A DNA stretch of 64,000 nucleotides from Pseudoalteromonas sp. T1lg23B (lineage in GTDB: Bacteria > Pseudomonadota > Gammaproteobacteria > Enterobacterales > Alteromonadaceae): the NCBI RefSeq assembly GCF_002964665.1, contig NZ_PQBZ01000042.1:186001-250000 (forward strand), read 5' to 3'. Shown piece by piece: positions 45,952 to 55,517 of this stretch (position 1 is its first letter; each line of letters opens with the position of its first letter). The translations under genes were made by a program, and so were the position numbers. The notes below the pieces were generated by a model. It was not told the DNA's origin. It made no database searches and saw nothing but the letters and a program-made list of their open reading frames with translations.

Positions 45952-47673
45952 TTAAAAATAATGCTGATGTTGGCCTGTTAACTGTAAATGAGGCGGTTGC
46001 AAATAGCTGCGATACAAATAACGGTATTCTTTATTAACTGTTGCTCGCTGATTGCGTTGAGGCTGAGGTTCAGCACTTACTAATGTCGCTAAAAACGCCT
46101 TAAAGGTATCTTCATGTTGTTCTGCCAATTCAGCTAGCTTATCGTTATATCCCGTATAAGAGTCGTCCCTAAGGCTACGTTGTAATGCTCTCAACCCAGC
46201 AAGATCATGTTGCGACAAATACCGAATCGCTAAATATGACCATTGATATATTTGCTCAGTACTTTGCCCGTACTCGGTAGCAAATATATTCTGCAAACTT
46301 GGCCATTGTTGCTGTTGTGTCTCTTGTAGTACTTTAATGGCCTTTGGGTTTTCATTACCCTTTGCGATGAGTTCAGCAAGCCCTTCACTCCACCACACTA
46401 GCTTTTCTGGAAAGTGTCCAAAGCCACCATATTTGTTAAAACGACCATCGAGATAATGGACATACTCATGGTTTAAGTTCCAAACTTTGAACTTGTCTGC
46501 TGTCCAAAACGCCTGAAAACTATAAAATGTGGCTTGATTATTCGGATCACTCGGCGTGCCTTCAATGTACATGCCACCGTTGTCAGTATGAATATCAAAT
46601 AGCAGCTGCCCATAGCGATTATAATCACTGTAGTCATCAAATATTACCACCTGTAATGCGTGATTGTAGTCATCTGCCACACTGCGCATTTTGGTGGCAA
46701 ACAATTGATGAAAGTCCTGTTCTTGTGATGTTAGCCTCTTACAGGAATAGGCTAGCTGTTCCTCATCCAATGAAGTGGCGCGGATCCAAAGTCGTGCCGA
46801 GCATTGATGCTTAATCGGTAGTACGGTATCCATATCCACACTCATACAACGCCCTAGCTGGCTCTCGTTACATTCGCTTAACCCGCGAAAGCTATTTACT
46901 AAATAGTTGCTTGAATACCAGATTTTCTTATCGTCTGTGGTTGCGTTATTGACCTCTTGCAGCTTTGACCACACCCTTTCATCTAGCTGTTGTTGCTGGG
47001 TTTGTGGTAGTAGTTGATGAATATAACCAAGGCTCCATAAAGCATGGTCTCGGCGCCATGTTGACTGCGAAATCTCCGCAATCAGTGTATTTATAAGCTC
47101 AGGCTGTTCTGAAAATAACTTCGATAAATCAGCTTCTCTGCGTGCCATAAACGCACTAAAACCAATCGCTCTGAATAGCTCCCAGCGTGCGTAGTCATGC
47201 GCGATACCCCCAGCACCGCCTATTGCTTTGAACAATGTAACAAGGGATGTCAGTTGCTCAGACCAATCCACCAGCTGCTTTTCTTGAGTAAGCAAACGAT
47301 ACACCAGCACCGCATAATTCTCTACAAATCGCGCTTCGCTCACAGTTGGGCGTTCATGTTTAAGTAACTTTAACAATGTCTGAGATAAAGATTGGTAGTC
47401 ATCAGCGCTCAGGCTTGTTAGGTCGGCAAAATAGCTAAAGCCCCTCAAGTCATAAAACAGGCCATTTATGGTCGTCCAGTCAGGGCTTTCCAATGATGCT
47501 TGATAATCTAGATAAGTGAGAGCTTCATCAAAGTGTTGTTTTTTTACACTCTGATGCCACCAACCTTTGGCAGGGCCAGCAGGTAGCAACTCAGGCCCAG
47601 CGGACGAAGGTTTTACACTGTTGCAGGCACTCAATATGGCTAACAGCGAGATAAATATGACTTTTCTTAGCAT
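45952..47673 (-). CDS. Collagenase-like (M9) metalloprotease lipoprotein
   Basis: 573 residues. The signal ends with lipobox LSAC (about 14-17), so it is membrane-anchored. The C-terminal half carries the gluzincin motif HEYVHYLDGRFN (about 402) and, downstream, WWSEGLAELIAKG with the third-ligand Glu, as in microbial collagenases such as Vibrio ColA. The N-terminal helical activator-like region is present. The C-terminal PKD/PPC collagen-binding modules of secreted collagenases are absent. Substrate could be collagen-like peptides or other surface proteins. Confidence 0.88.
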   Translation of the reverse strand: MLRKVIFISLLAILSACNSVKPSSAGPELLPAGPAKGWWHQSVKKQHFDEALTYLDYQASLESPDWTTINGLFYDLRGFSYFADLTSLSADDYQSLSQTLLKLLKHERPTVSEARFVENYAVLVYRLLTQEKQLVDWSEQLTSLVTLFKAIGGAGGIAHDYARWELFRAIGFSAFMARREADLSKLFSEQPELINTLIAEISQSTWRRDHALWSLGYIHQLLPQTQQQQLDERVWSKLQEVNNATTDDKKIWYSSNYLVNSFRGLSECNESQLGRCMSVDMDTVLPIKHQCSARLWIRATSLDEEQLAYSCKRLTSQEQDFHQLFATKMRSVADDYNHALQVVIFDDYSDYNRYGQLLFDIHTDNGGMYIEGTPSDPNNQATFYSFQAFWTADKFKVWNLNHEYVHYLDGRFNKYGGFGHFPEKLVWWSEGLAELIAKGNENPKAIKVLQETQQQQWPSLQNIFATEYGQSTEQIYQWSYLAIRYLSQHDLAGLRALQRSLRDDSYTGYNDKLAELAEQHEDTFKAFLATLVSAEPQPQRNQRATVNKEYRYLYRSYLQPPHLQLTGQHQHYF

Positions 47674-47809
47674 GGCATGACAGGTTAATTCACCCGCTCC
47701 TTATTATTTTTAATATAATATACAATATACCAAAAGTAAGTTTCAATCTTAGTTGTTGCTTTTTACCAATTTAAGGTAAGGTGGGTCGCTTAACAATTGA
47801 GGTCATGAC

Positions 47810-48286
47810 ATGAAAAAAATCGCTTTGTTTGTCGATGTGCAAAATATCTACTACACCTGCAAACAGTCTTTGGGAAGGAACTTTGATTACAATGCCTTTT
47901 GGAAGCAAGCCCAACAACTTGGCACCATTGAGCTTGCTTATGCGTATGCAACCTATAGAGGTGATGATAAGCAGACTCAATTTCAAAACATACTTCGGGC
48001 TATTGGTTTTCAAGTAAAACTAAAGCCTTATATACAGCGTGCCGATGGTTCCAAAAAAGGCGATTGGGATGTCGGGATCACAATTGATATGATGGAAGCG
48101 GCCAAGCAAGTTGATGAGGTAATATTGCTCTCAGGTGATGGTGACTTTGCAATTTTGCTCGCGCATTTACGTAATCAATACGGCATAACCAGTCGAGTAT
48201 ATGGTGCTTCTAAATTGACCGCTCAATTACTGATTGATAGCTGTGATGTGTTTCAACCCATTGATGATGCATTATTGCTGCGCTGA
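47810..48286 (+). CDS. NYN-domain (LabA/DUF88) putative ribonuclease
   Basis: 158 residues of PIN-like NYN fold: KIALFVDVQNIYYTC with the first metal Asp, KKGDWDVGITIDMM, and LLSGDGDFAILLAHL with the acidic cluster, then GITSRVYGA. Members are RNA-processing or -degrading enzymes. Alone on the plus strand; target unknown. Confidence 0.88.
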   Translation: MKKIALFVDVQNIYYTCKQSLGRNFDYNAFWKQAQQLGTIELAYAYATYRGDDKQTQFQNILRAIGFQVKLKPYIQRADGSKKGDWDVGITIDMMEAAKQVDEVILLSGDGDFAILLAHLRNQYGITSRVYGASKLTAQLLIDSCDVFQPIDDALLLR

Positions 48287-48686
48287 ATTTTGATAAAGCA
48301 TAGCTTTTTTGTCGCTCACTATTATCTGTATAACAAAAGCGCAAACTAGACGACGAACAAAATGTGTTTAAGTTAAGTTTGGTTCTACATATAATACGTC
48401 ACGACCTTTATTACTTGAATATTGCCCTTTAATTTTAATTAATATTAGGTTTAAAAAACGCTTTCGATATAATAAATTAACCAACATAAAAATCCTACGC
48501 AACACTCAACACAATTAAAAACACAATGCTAGAGATAGCGAACCGACTTTTGCCAAAATAAAGAATCATTTGAATTGGCATCCTGAAAAATGCAAAATAC
48601 CCTTGGCATGAATAATCTTTTTAAAGACAGAAATATTAATTACTTCATTATTATGCTCCCCCCTTTTATAACTTTAAGGAAATAAA
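48287..48686. other. AT-rich intergenic upstream of the fibrinogen-like gene
   Basis: 400 bases with no supported ORF or clear repeat; a long upstream region for a secreted protein. Ribosome-binding purines (AAGGAAA) lie just before the ATG at 48687. Confidence 0.45.
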
Positions 48687-49715
48687 ATGAAAAGAGGTTT
48701 TCTTTTTACACTTTCAGCTATTAGCTTAAATCTAAGTGCAAATACAGTAGTTGATTTCAATACTCTACAAACAATTGAGCTCGATTTTTTATTAGATGGG
48801 CAAATAAATAGCAGCTCAAGTACAAAAGATTATGACCTTAGTGGTAGCAAAAGTCTGTTTATTGGCAAACTTGAGAACACCGTTTTGGCAGGTTCTACTA
48901 GCGCAGACGAAAAGTTGATTAAATTCGAACTTTCTCAGCCGGATACAGGTGAAATCCATTATTTTGTTGGCAAGCTGACGATTGATGATAGTTATAAAGG
49001 TACTTGGTTCAGCAATAGTGGTGGCGAAGGTGACTGGCAGATAAACATCTCATCTCCAGCTGTTTATCAGTCGTGTAATGAAATTCTGCAAGCTGGGCAA
49101 AGTCAAGGAGACGGTGTTTATTCAATTCAGTCGCAAAATGGAACACCTATTTCTGTGTATTGCGATATGACCACAGATGACGGTGGCTGGACATTAGTTG
49201 GCAGTTACCCAAAAACCGCCCCTGGTGGACAACTCAGAGTGACTGATTATAGCAATGAGCCAGAAACCAACCCTGATAATCCAACTAGGTTATGGCTTTA
49301 TCAAGGTAGTTTAAGTCCGTTTTCAGCAGCCCGCGAGCAGATATCATGTGCAGCAGCAAAATGTACTGATGGTAACTATGCCTATGCTGACAATTTAACA
49401 GAAGTAGAACTACAAAAAGTACGTTATTCGTGGGGTGCAAACGACCGAGTTGAGCAAATGCCAAGTTATCGTGATATGCCTACGTGCCGCAATGCATATG
49501 ATCCACAAGCAACAGAGTTTACAGGTTGTGTAAGACCAGAATACCTTGATGTTTATACTACCAACAGTACAGTGGTTGGCTGGCAGACGGCGACAGGTAG
49601 CGGCTATTGCTGGGCAGCTAGAGGAACACATAGCTCTGGTTCGCTTGGCTCTGGTCGATGTGGTTATAATCTGGAACCAAATGGTACCAGATGGGCGTTA
49701 TTGTGGATGCGCTAA
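48687..49715 (+). CDS. Secreted protein with fibrinogen-like domain
   Basis: 342 residues with a signal peptide (about 1-18), a beta-rich N-terminal module (about 20-125; PPC-like pattern) and a C-terminal Cys-rich domain that starts SCNEILQAGQSQGDGVYSI and has YCDMTTDDGGWTLVGS, the hallmark of fibrinogen-related/intelectin-like domains. Further Cys and aromatic residues (CWAARGTHSSG, RWALLWMR) fit a disulphide-bonded lectin fold. Probably binds glycans or surfaces outside the cell. Such domains are far more typical of animals. Confidence 0.8.
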   Translation: MKRGFLFTLSAISLNLSANTVVDFNTLQTIELDFLLDGQINSSSSTKDYDLSGSKSLFIGKLENTVLAGSTSADEKLIKFELSQPDTGEIHYFVGKLTIDDSYKGTWFSNSGGEGDWQINISSPAVYQSCNEILQAGQSQGDGVYSIQSQNGTPISVYCDMTTDDGGWTLVGSYPKTAPGGQLRVTDYSNEPETNPDNPTRLWLYQGSLSPFSAAREQISCAAAKCTDGNYAYADNLTEVELQKVRYSWGANDRVEQMPSYRDMPTCRNAYDPQATEFTGCVRPEYLDVYTTNSTVVGWQTATGSGYCWAARGTHSSGSLGSGRCGYNLEPNGTRWALLWMR

Positions 49716-49844
49716 GCACCTACATAAGCCAAATACTTAGAAAATCGGAGTGCTTTCATGTAATACGAGCTGCATGAACTTTACCTTTGAGTACCCTCTT
49801 AGAGGTAAAGCAATATCGGCTATTAGGAAGCGCTCAGTCATCAA

Positions 49845-49868
49845 ATGGCTCACCTTTTAGTGAGCCAT
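49845..49868 (-). terminator. Hairpin after rhlE
   Basis: ATGGCTCA / TGAGCCAT stem beyond the rhlE stop on the minus strand, followed by a short T run. Confidence 0.5.
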
Positions 49869-49884
49869 AGCCAAAAAATTCAGG

Positions 49885-51189
49885 TTATTTATCTAAACCT
49901 AACTTTTTACCCTTTATTTGCTTGCGTACATTGGCAATACGGGCTCGATTCTTAGCCCTTGCTTCACCACTAGCTTGATTACTAGGGCGGTTACTACGGG
50001 GCTGACGACGCTGGTGTGCAGGCTTTTTAGTCAGCTTTTTGATCAAGGTATCACGACTGCTAACTTCATAGCCCGGTAAGTAGTAACGTTTGATCTGTTG
50101 CTCAATCAACTGTTCGATGTGGATAAGCACTTGCTCTTCTTCACGAGAAACAAATGAAATCGCCTGTCCTTGATTACCTGCACGACCTGTACGACCGATA
50201 CGATGCACATAATCTTCCGCAAGGTATGGCAAATCAAAGTTCACTACGCGAGGTAGGCCTTCAATGTCGATGCCTCGTGCCGCCACTTCAGTGGCTACCA
50301 ACACACGATATTTACCTTCTTTGAACTCTCTTAGTGCTCTGCGACGAGCGCCTTGCTTTTTGTCGCCATGACAAACAATCGCTGGAATACCATCAAGGTT
50401 AAGCTCTTCCACTAGCTCATCAGCCACATCTTTCATATTGACGAATACAAGAACCTGTTGCCAGTTTTTCTTACCAATAAGTTCAGAAAGAAGTTCGGTT
50501 TTACGCCCTTGTTCAACAGGATAAACTACGTGGCGTACAGTCTCTGCAGTAGTATTCTCTGGGGATACTTGTACGTACTTTGGATGACGTAGCACGCGGC
50601 TCGCAAATTGTTTCATTGCCGGAGGGAAAGTGGCTGAGAACAGTAATAATTGACGCTCATCGTCGACTAAATCTATCACCTGCTGCATGTCGGTAATGAA
50701 ACCCATATCGAGCATACGATCGGCTTCATCCAACACCAGATGCGTCACTTTAGCTAAACTTAAATTGCCAAGGCGAATATGATCTAATAATCGACCCGGT
50801 GTCGCGACCACAATATCAGCCCCCTGAGCAAGTAATTGCGCTTGGCCATCGGCACTCACACCACCGAACAAAGCAACTGTTTTTAATGCTGTGTGTTGAC
50901 TAAACGCACTACAATTTTGTGCAATTTGTTCAGCAAGTTCACGTGTTGGTGCAACAATCAATGCACGCGGCTGTCGCTCACCTTCGCTTTCATTTTCAAG
51001 TAGTTTCTGAATAATTGGCAAAGCAAACGCTGCGGTTTTACCGGTGCCAGTCTGTGCGGTTGCCAGTACATCATGCCCTTTGCGAACCACAGGGATTGCG
51101 GCTTGTTGTATTGGAGTTAGGGTATGGAAATTTAATTCGTCTAATGCTTGTAACAGCAAAGGTGAAAAGCTAAAAGATTTAAAGTTCAT
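49885..51189 (-). CDS. rhlE: DEAD-box ATP-dependent RNA helicase, RhlE-like
   Basis: 434 residues with all helicase motifs: Q-motif TLTPIQQAAIP, AQTGTGKT, PTRELAEQI, DEAD, SAT, ARGIDIEGL and HRIGRTGRAG. A basic C-terminal tail (about 380-434; RRQPRSNRPSNQ) is typical of RhlE-type proteins acting on structured RNA and ribosome assembly. A stem-loop with a U-tract lies just ahead of the ATG (51200-51225). Confidence 0.92.
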   Translation of the reverse strand: MNFKSFSFSPLLLQALDELNFHTLTPIQQAAIPVVRKGHDVLATAQTGTGKTAAFALPIIQKLLENESEGERQPRALIVAPTRELAEQIAQNCSAFSQHTALKTVALFGGVSADGQAQLLAQGADIVVATPGRLLDHIRLGNLSLAKVTHLVLDEADRMLDMGFITDMQQVIDLVDDERQLLLFSATFPPAMKQFASRVLRHPKYVQVSPENTTAETVRHVVYPVEQGRKTELLSELIGKKNWQQVLVFVNMKDVADELVEELNLDGIPAIVCHGDKKQGARRRALREFKEGKYRVLVATEVAARGIDIEGLPRVVNFDLPYLAEDYVHRIGRTGRAGNQGQAISFVSREEEQVLIHIEQLIEQQIKRYYLPGYEVSSRDTLIKKLTKKPAHQRRQPRSNRPSNQASGEARAKNRARIANVRKQIKGKKLGLDK

Positions 51190-51199
51190 GGTAAAAAAC

Positions 51200-51225
51200 C
51201 TGCGGCCAATACTTAAGGGCCGCAG
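51200..51225 (-). terminator. Terminator of the DapA-family gene, abutting the rhlE start
   Basis: On the minus strand, CTGCGGCC-N10-GGCCGCAG followed by GTTTTTTACC, then ATG of rhlE. It ends the dapA-like transcript; because it sits about 10 bases before the rhlE start it could also affect rhlE expression. Confidence 0.75.
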
Positions 51226-51247
51226 ATTATACGTTATTTGTGCAGAC

Positions 51248-52171
51248 CTAACAAAGCTTTAATAATGTTTCGTCGATCACCTGTGCTTTACCACCAACTA
51301 TATCCGCTTCATTAAGCTGATTGATGAGCGCGATTCCCTGTGCTTGCTGCTCACTATTTAACGGTACATAGGGCAGTCGAAATACAGGATTAACTGCACC
51401 GGTCATGATCAGCGCGGTGTTAATCGCGATAGGATTCGGTTCACAGAACAGCCACTGCATCAATGGTTGTAGCTGAGAATTCAACTCTTTGTTTTCTTTA
51501 TCCATTAACTGGCGAAATAAGCCTGGGATCAAGTTTGAAGTCACCGATATTACACCGTGAGATTGATAAATATGACGGCTATCATGCGCTTCATCATCAT
51601 TACCTGACCAACAAGCAATACCTTGTGCTTCATAATGTGCGATGCGCTCGTTACCGCCACATTCTTTCACACCAATGAAATTTTGATGTTTTGCCAGTGG
51701 CTCAATAATATCAGGGGTAAGATCTTGGCCAGTACGCCCTGGTACGTTGTAAATAAACGCAGGACCTATGTCGAGCACACGCTGAAAGTGAGTTTTCAAG
51801 CCCTCTTCTGAAGTACGGCCATAATATGGGTTTATTTGTAATGCGGCATCCATCCCTGATGCGAATCCATATTCTGTCGCTTTAATGGCTTCACGAGTAT
51901 TATTACTACCGGTATTACCCACGATAACCAGTCTATCTGAAAACTTATTCACGCTATGGGCAATCAGCATCAAATGCTCTTCCCAGTTCATTAGCTGGCC
52001 TTCACCAGTTGTACCGCCAACAATGATACCATCTACGCCTGCTGCTATTTGCGCTTCAACCAAAGCATCATAGGTTTGCAGGTCTATGTCTCCGCCCATA
52101 GTGTAAGGCGTTTTAATTGCCGTGATTAGGCTCGCTTGTTTTATCGTTTGAATCGTACGCATTGTGCTCAA
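51248..52171 (-). CDS. dapA: Dihydrodipicolinate synthase (DapA) family enzyme
   Basis: 307-residue class I aldolase of the DapA/NAL family. VGGTTGEGQ, catalytic Tyr in YNVPGRTG and Schiff-base Lys in FIGVKECGG are intact. DHDPS (lysine/DAP synthesis) is plausible, but the core dapA of gammaproteobacteria is normally elsewhere beside bamC, so a paralog on another pyruvate aldol substrate is possible. Starts at codon 1 (52171) or the ATG three codons on. Confidence 0.8.
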   Translation of the reverse strand: MSTMRTIQTIKQASLITAIKTPYTMGGDIDLQTYDALVEAQIAAGVDGIIVGGTTGEGQLMNWEEHLMLIAHSVNKFSDRLVIVGNTGSNNTREAIKATEYGFASGMDAALQINPYYGRTSEEGLKTHFQRVLDIGPAFIYNVPGRTGQDLTPDIIEPLAKHQNFIGVKECGGNERIAHYEAQGIACWSGNDDEAHDSRHIYQSHGVISVTSNLIPGLFRQLMDKENKELNSQLQPLMQWLFCEPNPIAINTALIMTGAVNPVFRLPYVPLNSEQQAQGIALINQLNEADIVGGKAQVIDETLLKLC

Positions 52172-52324
52172 ATCTTGGTGTTTTCAAAGTTGCGCACTGT
52201 TTTACCATAAATGACGAAATGATCCGAGGGGAAAGCCGATTAAATTTGCAAAAACACTAAAATCTAGACATAAAACAAGTTTGTGGAATTAACAGCTAAG
52301 CCTGTGTATTGCAAAACAATAAAT

Positions 52325-52351
52325 AAAGCCACAGCGTTAAACTGTGGCTTT
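52325..52351 (-). terminator. Terminator of the TonB-dependent receptor gene
   Basis: AAAGCCACAG / CTGTGGCTTT, 10-bp stem, 7-base loop, about 27 bases past the receptor stop on the minus strand. Confidence 0.8.
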
Positions 52352-52377
52352 AGTGCTTATCACAACGGGGAGCTTGT

Positions 52378-55092
52378 TTAGAAAGAACGACTCAATCCTA
52401 CATAATAGAATCGTCCTCTAAATGAATACAGATTGTCGTCGGTTGAAGTACCGTTCGCCTTTAAGAACGGGGGCTCTTTGTCGAATAAATTTTGCACACC
52501 AAAATGAACATCTGTTTGTAGCGCATCAATGAAATATCCTAGCTGGATATTATGAAACACAGTAGCGTCCATCACGTCGTCTTCTGCGGCGGTGATCTTA
52601 GAGTTATAGGCTGCATCCCATGTTACTCGATAATTGCCCTGCTCCCAGTCTAACTGTAAGTTAGCTTTGTATTCTGGAATACTGCCAAAGGCGCTATCGT
52701 AGGTGCCTACCACATCTCTAAATGGCGTATCGCTGGTGTCTTGAACCTGAAAATCTGACATGTATGTCGCGTCTAAATTGAAACGCCAAGTACCGAAATT
52801 ACTTTCATGTAAATAATTAACGTTTAGATCAAAACCTGACAGATTACGCGCCGCAATGTTGTTAGAAGATGAGAAGATGGTTTGAATATAACCGGTGCCA
52901 TTATTGCTGCGGATCACCGCGTTGGCAAATTCAGGATTGCCCGCTACGTATTGATCAACAACATAGCGTGAACTTGAGAAAACCACGTTTGATTGTTCAA
53001 TGTCAAAATAGTCTAGCGTTACCCCAAGCCCATCAAGCGGCTCCATAACAAGACCCAGTGTCATGTTGTCTGCTTCTTCTGGTTTTAAGTTCGGGTTGCC
53101 TCCGCCAATAATGTCGTTACTTTGGATTTCATTTTTACTAAACGCCGGGTTAAGTCCAGCACAGCCAGCGATTGACGTATTGAAGTAGTTTGCATCATTG
53201 TTTGGGTTACATGGGTCGTACATATTGGTGTTGATGGATGATGTACGTCCTTGATACATCTGCGCCATTGTCGGCGCTCTAAAACCGGTGCTGTAGCTAC
53301 CTCGAATCTTCACTGACTCAAGTGGACGATAAATGATGCCAAACTTCGGATTCGTTGTTGTTTGATCGATATCGCTATAATCACTGTACCTTACCGCCGC
53401 TTCAACATCTAAGTTTTCCAACACAGGTATTGCTAACTCAACATAATACTCAGAGATCTCCCTAACAGGTGAGGTTACTGGCGTAACTGAGCCTCCCCAA
53501 GAAACATCAAATGTCGCGGTACGCTGTGCTTGGTCAACAGACAAAGACAGCTGGTCTTCTCGGTATTCTGCTCCTGCCGAGAACATCACTTCGCCCGCTT
53601 CTAGCTGCATCACGGGGCCAGCAATACTTGCCTGAATGAATGATAAGTCATTTTTATTGGTTTGCGATGGTGCGGTCGTATTGATGAAATCAAGCATATC
53701 TTGAGTAATTGACCCTTCAGGACCAAACACATTAAGTGCTACGCAATCGGGATCCGCAGCCGTTTCACATTCATCAGATAAGGCTCGCTCAATTTGAATA
53801 ATTGACGGTTGCGCGCCCCCTTCTTGGACCAATTTAGCGCTTTGACTAGAGAACAAGACTTCCCAATCATATTCATCAGCTAGCATACCTTGTAACCCCA
53901 ATGTGTAACGGGTAATGGTATTATTCGACTGATAGATCCGCGAACCATACTCGCTGAATCGTTTACTGACGTTGCCCGCCTCACCAAACGGGTTATATTT
54001 TTGATTCGGTCCAACACCAAAGTTGTTGCCATCGGCATCAGGGTAACGCTTAAATGCGTTGGGCGTGTCTACATTGTCACCGTACCATCCCGTATCTGTG
54101 CCAGGAGGTGCCTGATTGCCTTGTACAAAGCCATCATGAAACGACAACTCGGTAAAAAACGTTAGATCGTCTGCCAGTGAATATTCACCAAATACAAACA
54201 CACTGGTGGTTTTATTATCATTTGCACCAGATTGCGCCGCGCGATAGTTGTAGCCTTCTTTATCATAGTCCCACGCGATAACCTGACTGGGGTTGCTGGC
54301 ATCTGGTACAGTCCAAGTGCCTTCACCGAGCCCAAAGCCAGTTAATTTTGGGTTTGGTGCCGTGCCCGAACGCCCATTACCGCCCCCTAGATACGTTTGA
54401 TCAGCATCTTTGGTCATATAGCGGTCTTTTTCTTCCCAACCCGCATTGTTGCTGGTTGATGCAGCGACCATAACACTGGCTCTATCTGTGCTGACCCCAG
54501 TCACGAAACCCACTTTTCGCTCATCGGCATCACCACGAGATGAGCGACCATAGTGTGCTGTCACTTTAAACCCTTCAAAATTTTTGCGGGTGATAATGTT
54601 GATTACCCCCGCTATAGCATCGGAACCATAAATTGCTGACGCACCGTCTTTGAGCACTTCAATTTGAGAAATCGCTTCGAATGGGATTGACGACAAATCA
54701 ACCAGCCCATCCTCGTCAGAACCCACTAAGCGGCGACCATTGAGTAGTACTAAAGTGTTGGTCGCTTCAATACCACGTAGTGTGGCTGTTTGAATATTGT
54801 TGCTCCCCGCACTACTTTGGTTGTTGGCCGTATTGCCGGTAAGCGCAGGTAATCGGCGTAGCGCTGAACTAACATCGCTAATGCCCAAGTTAGTAAGCGC
54901 CTCTTTGCTCACAACCGTTATTGGCGAAGTGGACTCTACCTCAGCTCGAGCGATCCTAGAGCCGGTTACCATAATCTTTTCAACTTCTTTTAGGTTGTCA
55001 TCTGCCGCATAAACGTTAGCGCTAATGGTGCTTACTGAAGAGATCACTGCCATTGAAAGCGCAGATAATTTGAAGGTTAACTTGGTTGTCAT
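52378..55092 (-). CDS. TonB-dependent outer-membrane receptor
   Basis: 904 residues: signal peptide (about 1-29), a TonB-box-like/plug start EVEKIMVTGSRI, plug with LLNGRRLVGSDEDG and VLKDGASAIYGSDAIAGVIN, then a beta-barrel ending in the Phe-terminated strand YVGLSRSF. This is the large substrate-uptake type (Pseudoalteromonas and Xanthomonas-like), for which ligands are often oligosaccharides or peptides; the ligand is not apparent. Divergent from the DUF6058 gene. Confidence 0.93.
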   Translation of the reverse strand: MTTKLTFKLSALSMAVISSVSTISANVYAADDNLKEVEKIMVTGSRIARAEVESTSPITVVSKEALTNLGISDVSSALRRLPALTGNTANNQSSAGSNNIQTATLRGIEATNTLVLLNGRRLVGSDEDGLVDLSSIPFEAISQIEVLKDGASAIYGSDAIAGVINIITRKNFEGFKVTAHYGRSSRGDADERKVGFVTGVSTDRASVMVAASTSNNAGWEEKDRYMTKDADQTYLGGGNGRSGTAPNPKLTGFGLGEGTWTVPDASNPSQVIAWDYDKEGYNYRAAQSGANDNKTTSVFVFGEYSLADDLTFFTELSFHDGFVQGNQAPPGTDTGWYGDNVDTPNAFKRYPDADGNNFGVGPNQKYNPFGEAGNVSKRFSEYGSRIYQSNNTITRYTLGLQGMLADEYDWEVLFSSQSAKLVQEGGAQPSIIQIERALSDECETAADPDCVALNVFGPEGSITQDMLDFINTTAPSQTNKNDLSFIQASIAGPVMQLEAGEVMFSAGAEYREDQLSLSVDQAQRTATFDVSWGGSVTPVTSPVREISEYYVELAIPVLENLDVEAAVRYSDYSDIDQTTTNPKFGIIYRPLESVKIRGSYSTGFRAPTMAQMYQGRTSSINTNMYDPCNPNNDANYFNTSIAGCAGLNPAFSKNEIQSNDIIGGGNPNLKPEEADNMTLGLVMEPLDGLGVTLDYFDIEQSNVVFSSSRYVVDQYVAGNPEFANAVIRSNNGTGYIQTIFSSSNNIAARNLSGFDLNVNYLHESNFGTWRFNLDATYMSDFQVQDTSDTPFRDVVGTYDSAFGSIPEYKANLQLDWEQGNYRVTWDAAYNSKITAAEDDVMDATVFHNIQLGYFIDALQTDVHFGVQNLFDKEPPFLKANGTSTDDNLYSFRGRFYYVGLSRSF

Positions 55093-55517
55093 TATAAGCC
55101 TCTATTGTTGATGTTATTGTTCAGATTGCTGCACCTCACGCGTTAGCGACATGACGCTGAGTAAAGCGACGTTAATTAGCGTGGTTTGACAAGTGAAAGC
55201 CCCTAACTTTCACCCGAACTGCGCTTTGTCCGTAAAATGCACAACAAACATACGATATATTGCATACAATATTCAATAACAATTACCTAAAATCAGTAAT
55301 TTTATTTTCACTTAGAAGCCACCTGCTCTGTTTTTACCGTGTTCAAAACGAATGAATCACCATGCATTTAACTTTAAGAAACTGAAAAATATACTTATTT
55401 ATAAATTGAAGTGACAGGCTATTGAGCAATAGACAGAAAAATCATTTTTACAGCTTGTAAAACTTTTAGACTTAGTTCAGAATTTAAAACACTGTACATT
55501 CATCCAGTTTATTTTAT
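55093..55517. promoter_or_regulatory. Divergent region between TonB receptor and DUF6058 genes
   Basis: 425 bases, AT-rich toward the right, with no supported ORF. Should hold promoters for both genes; no operator was assigned. Confidence 0.4.
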
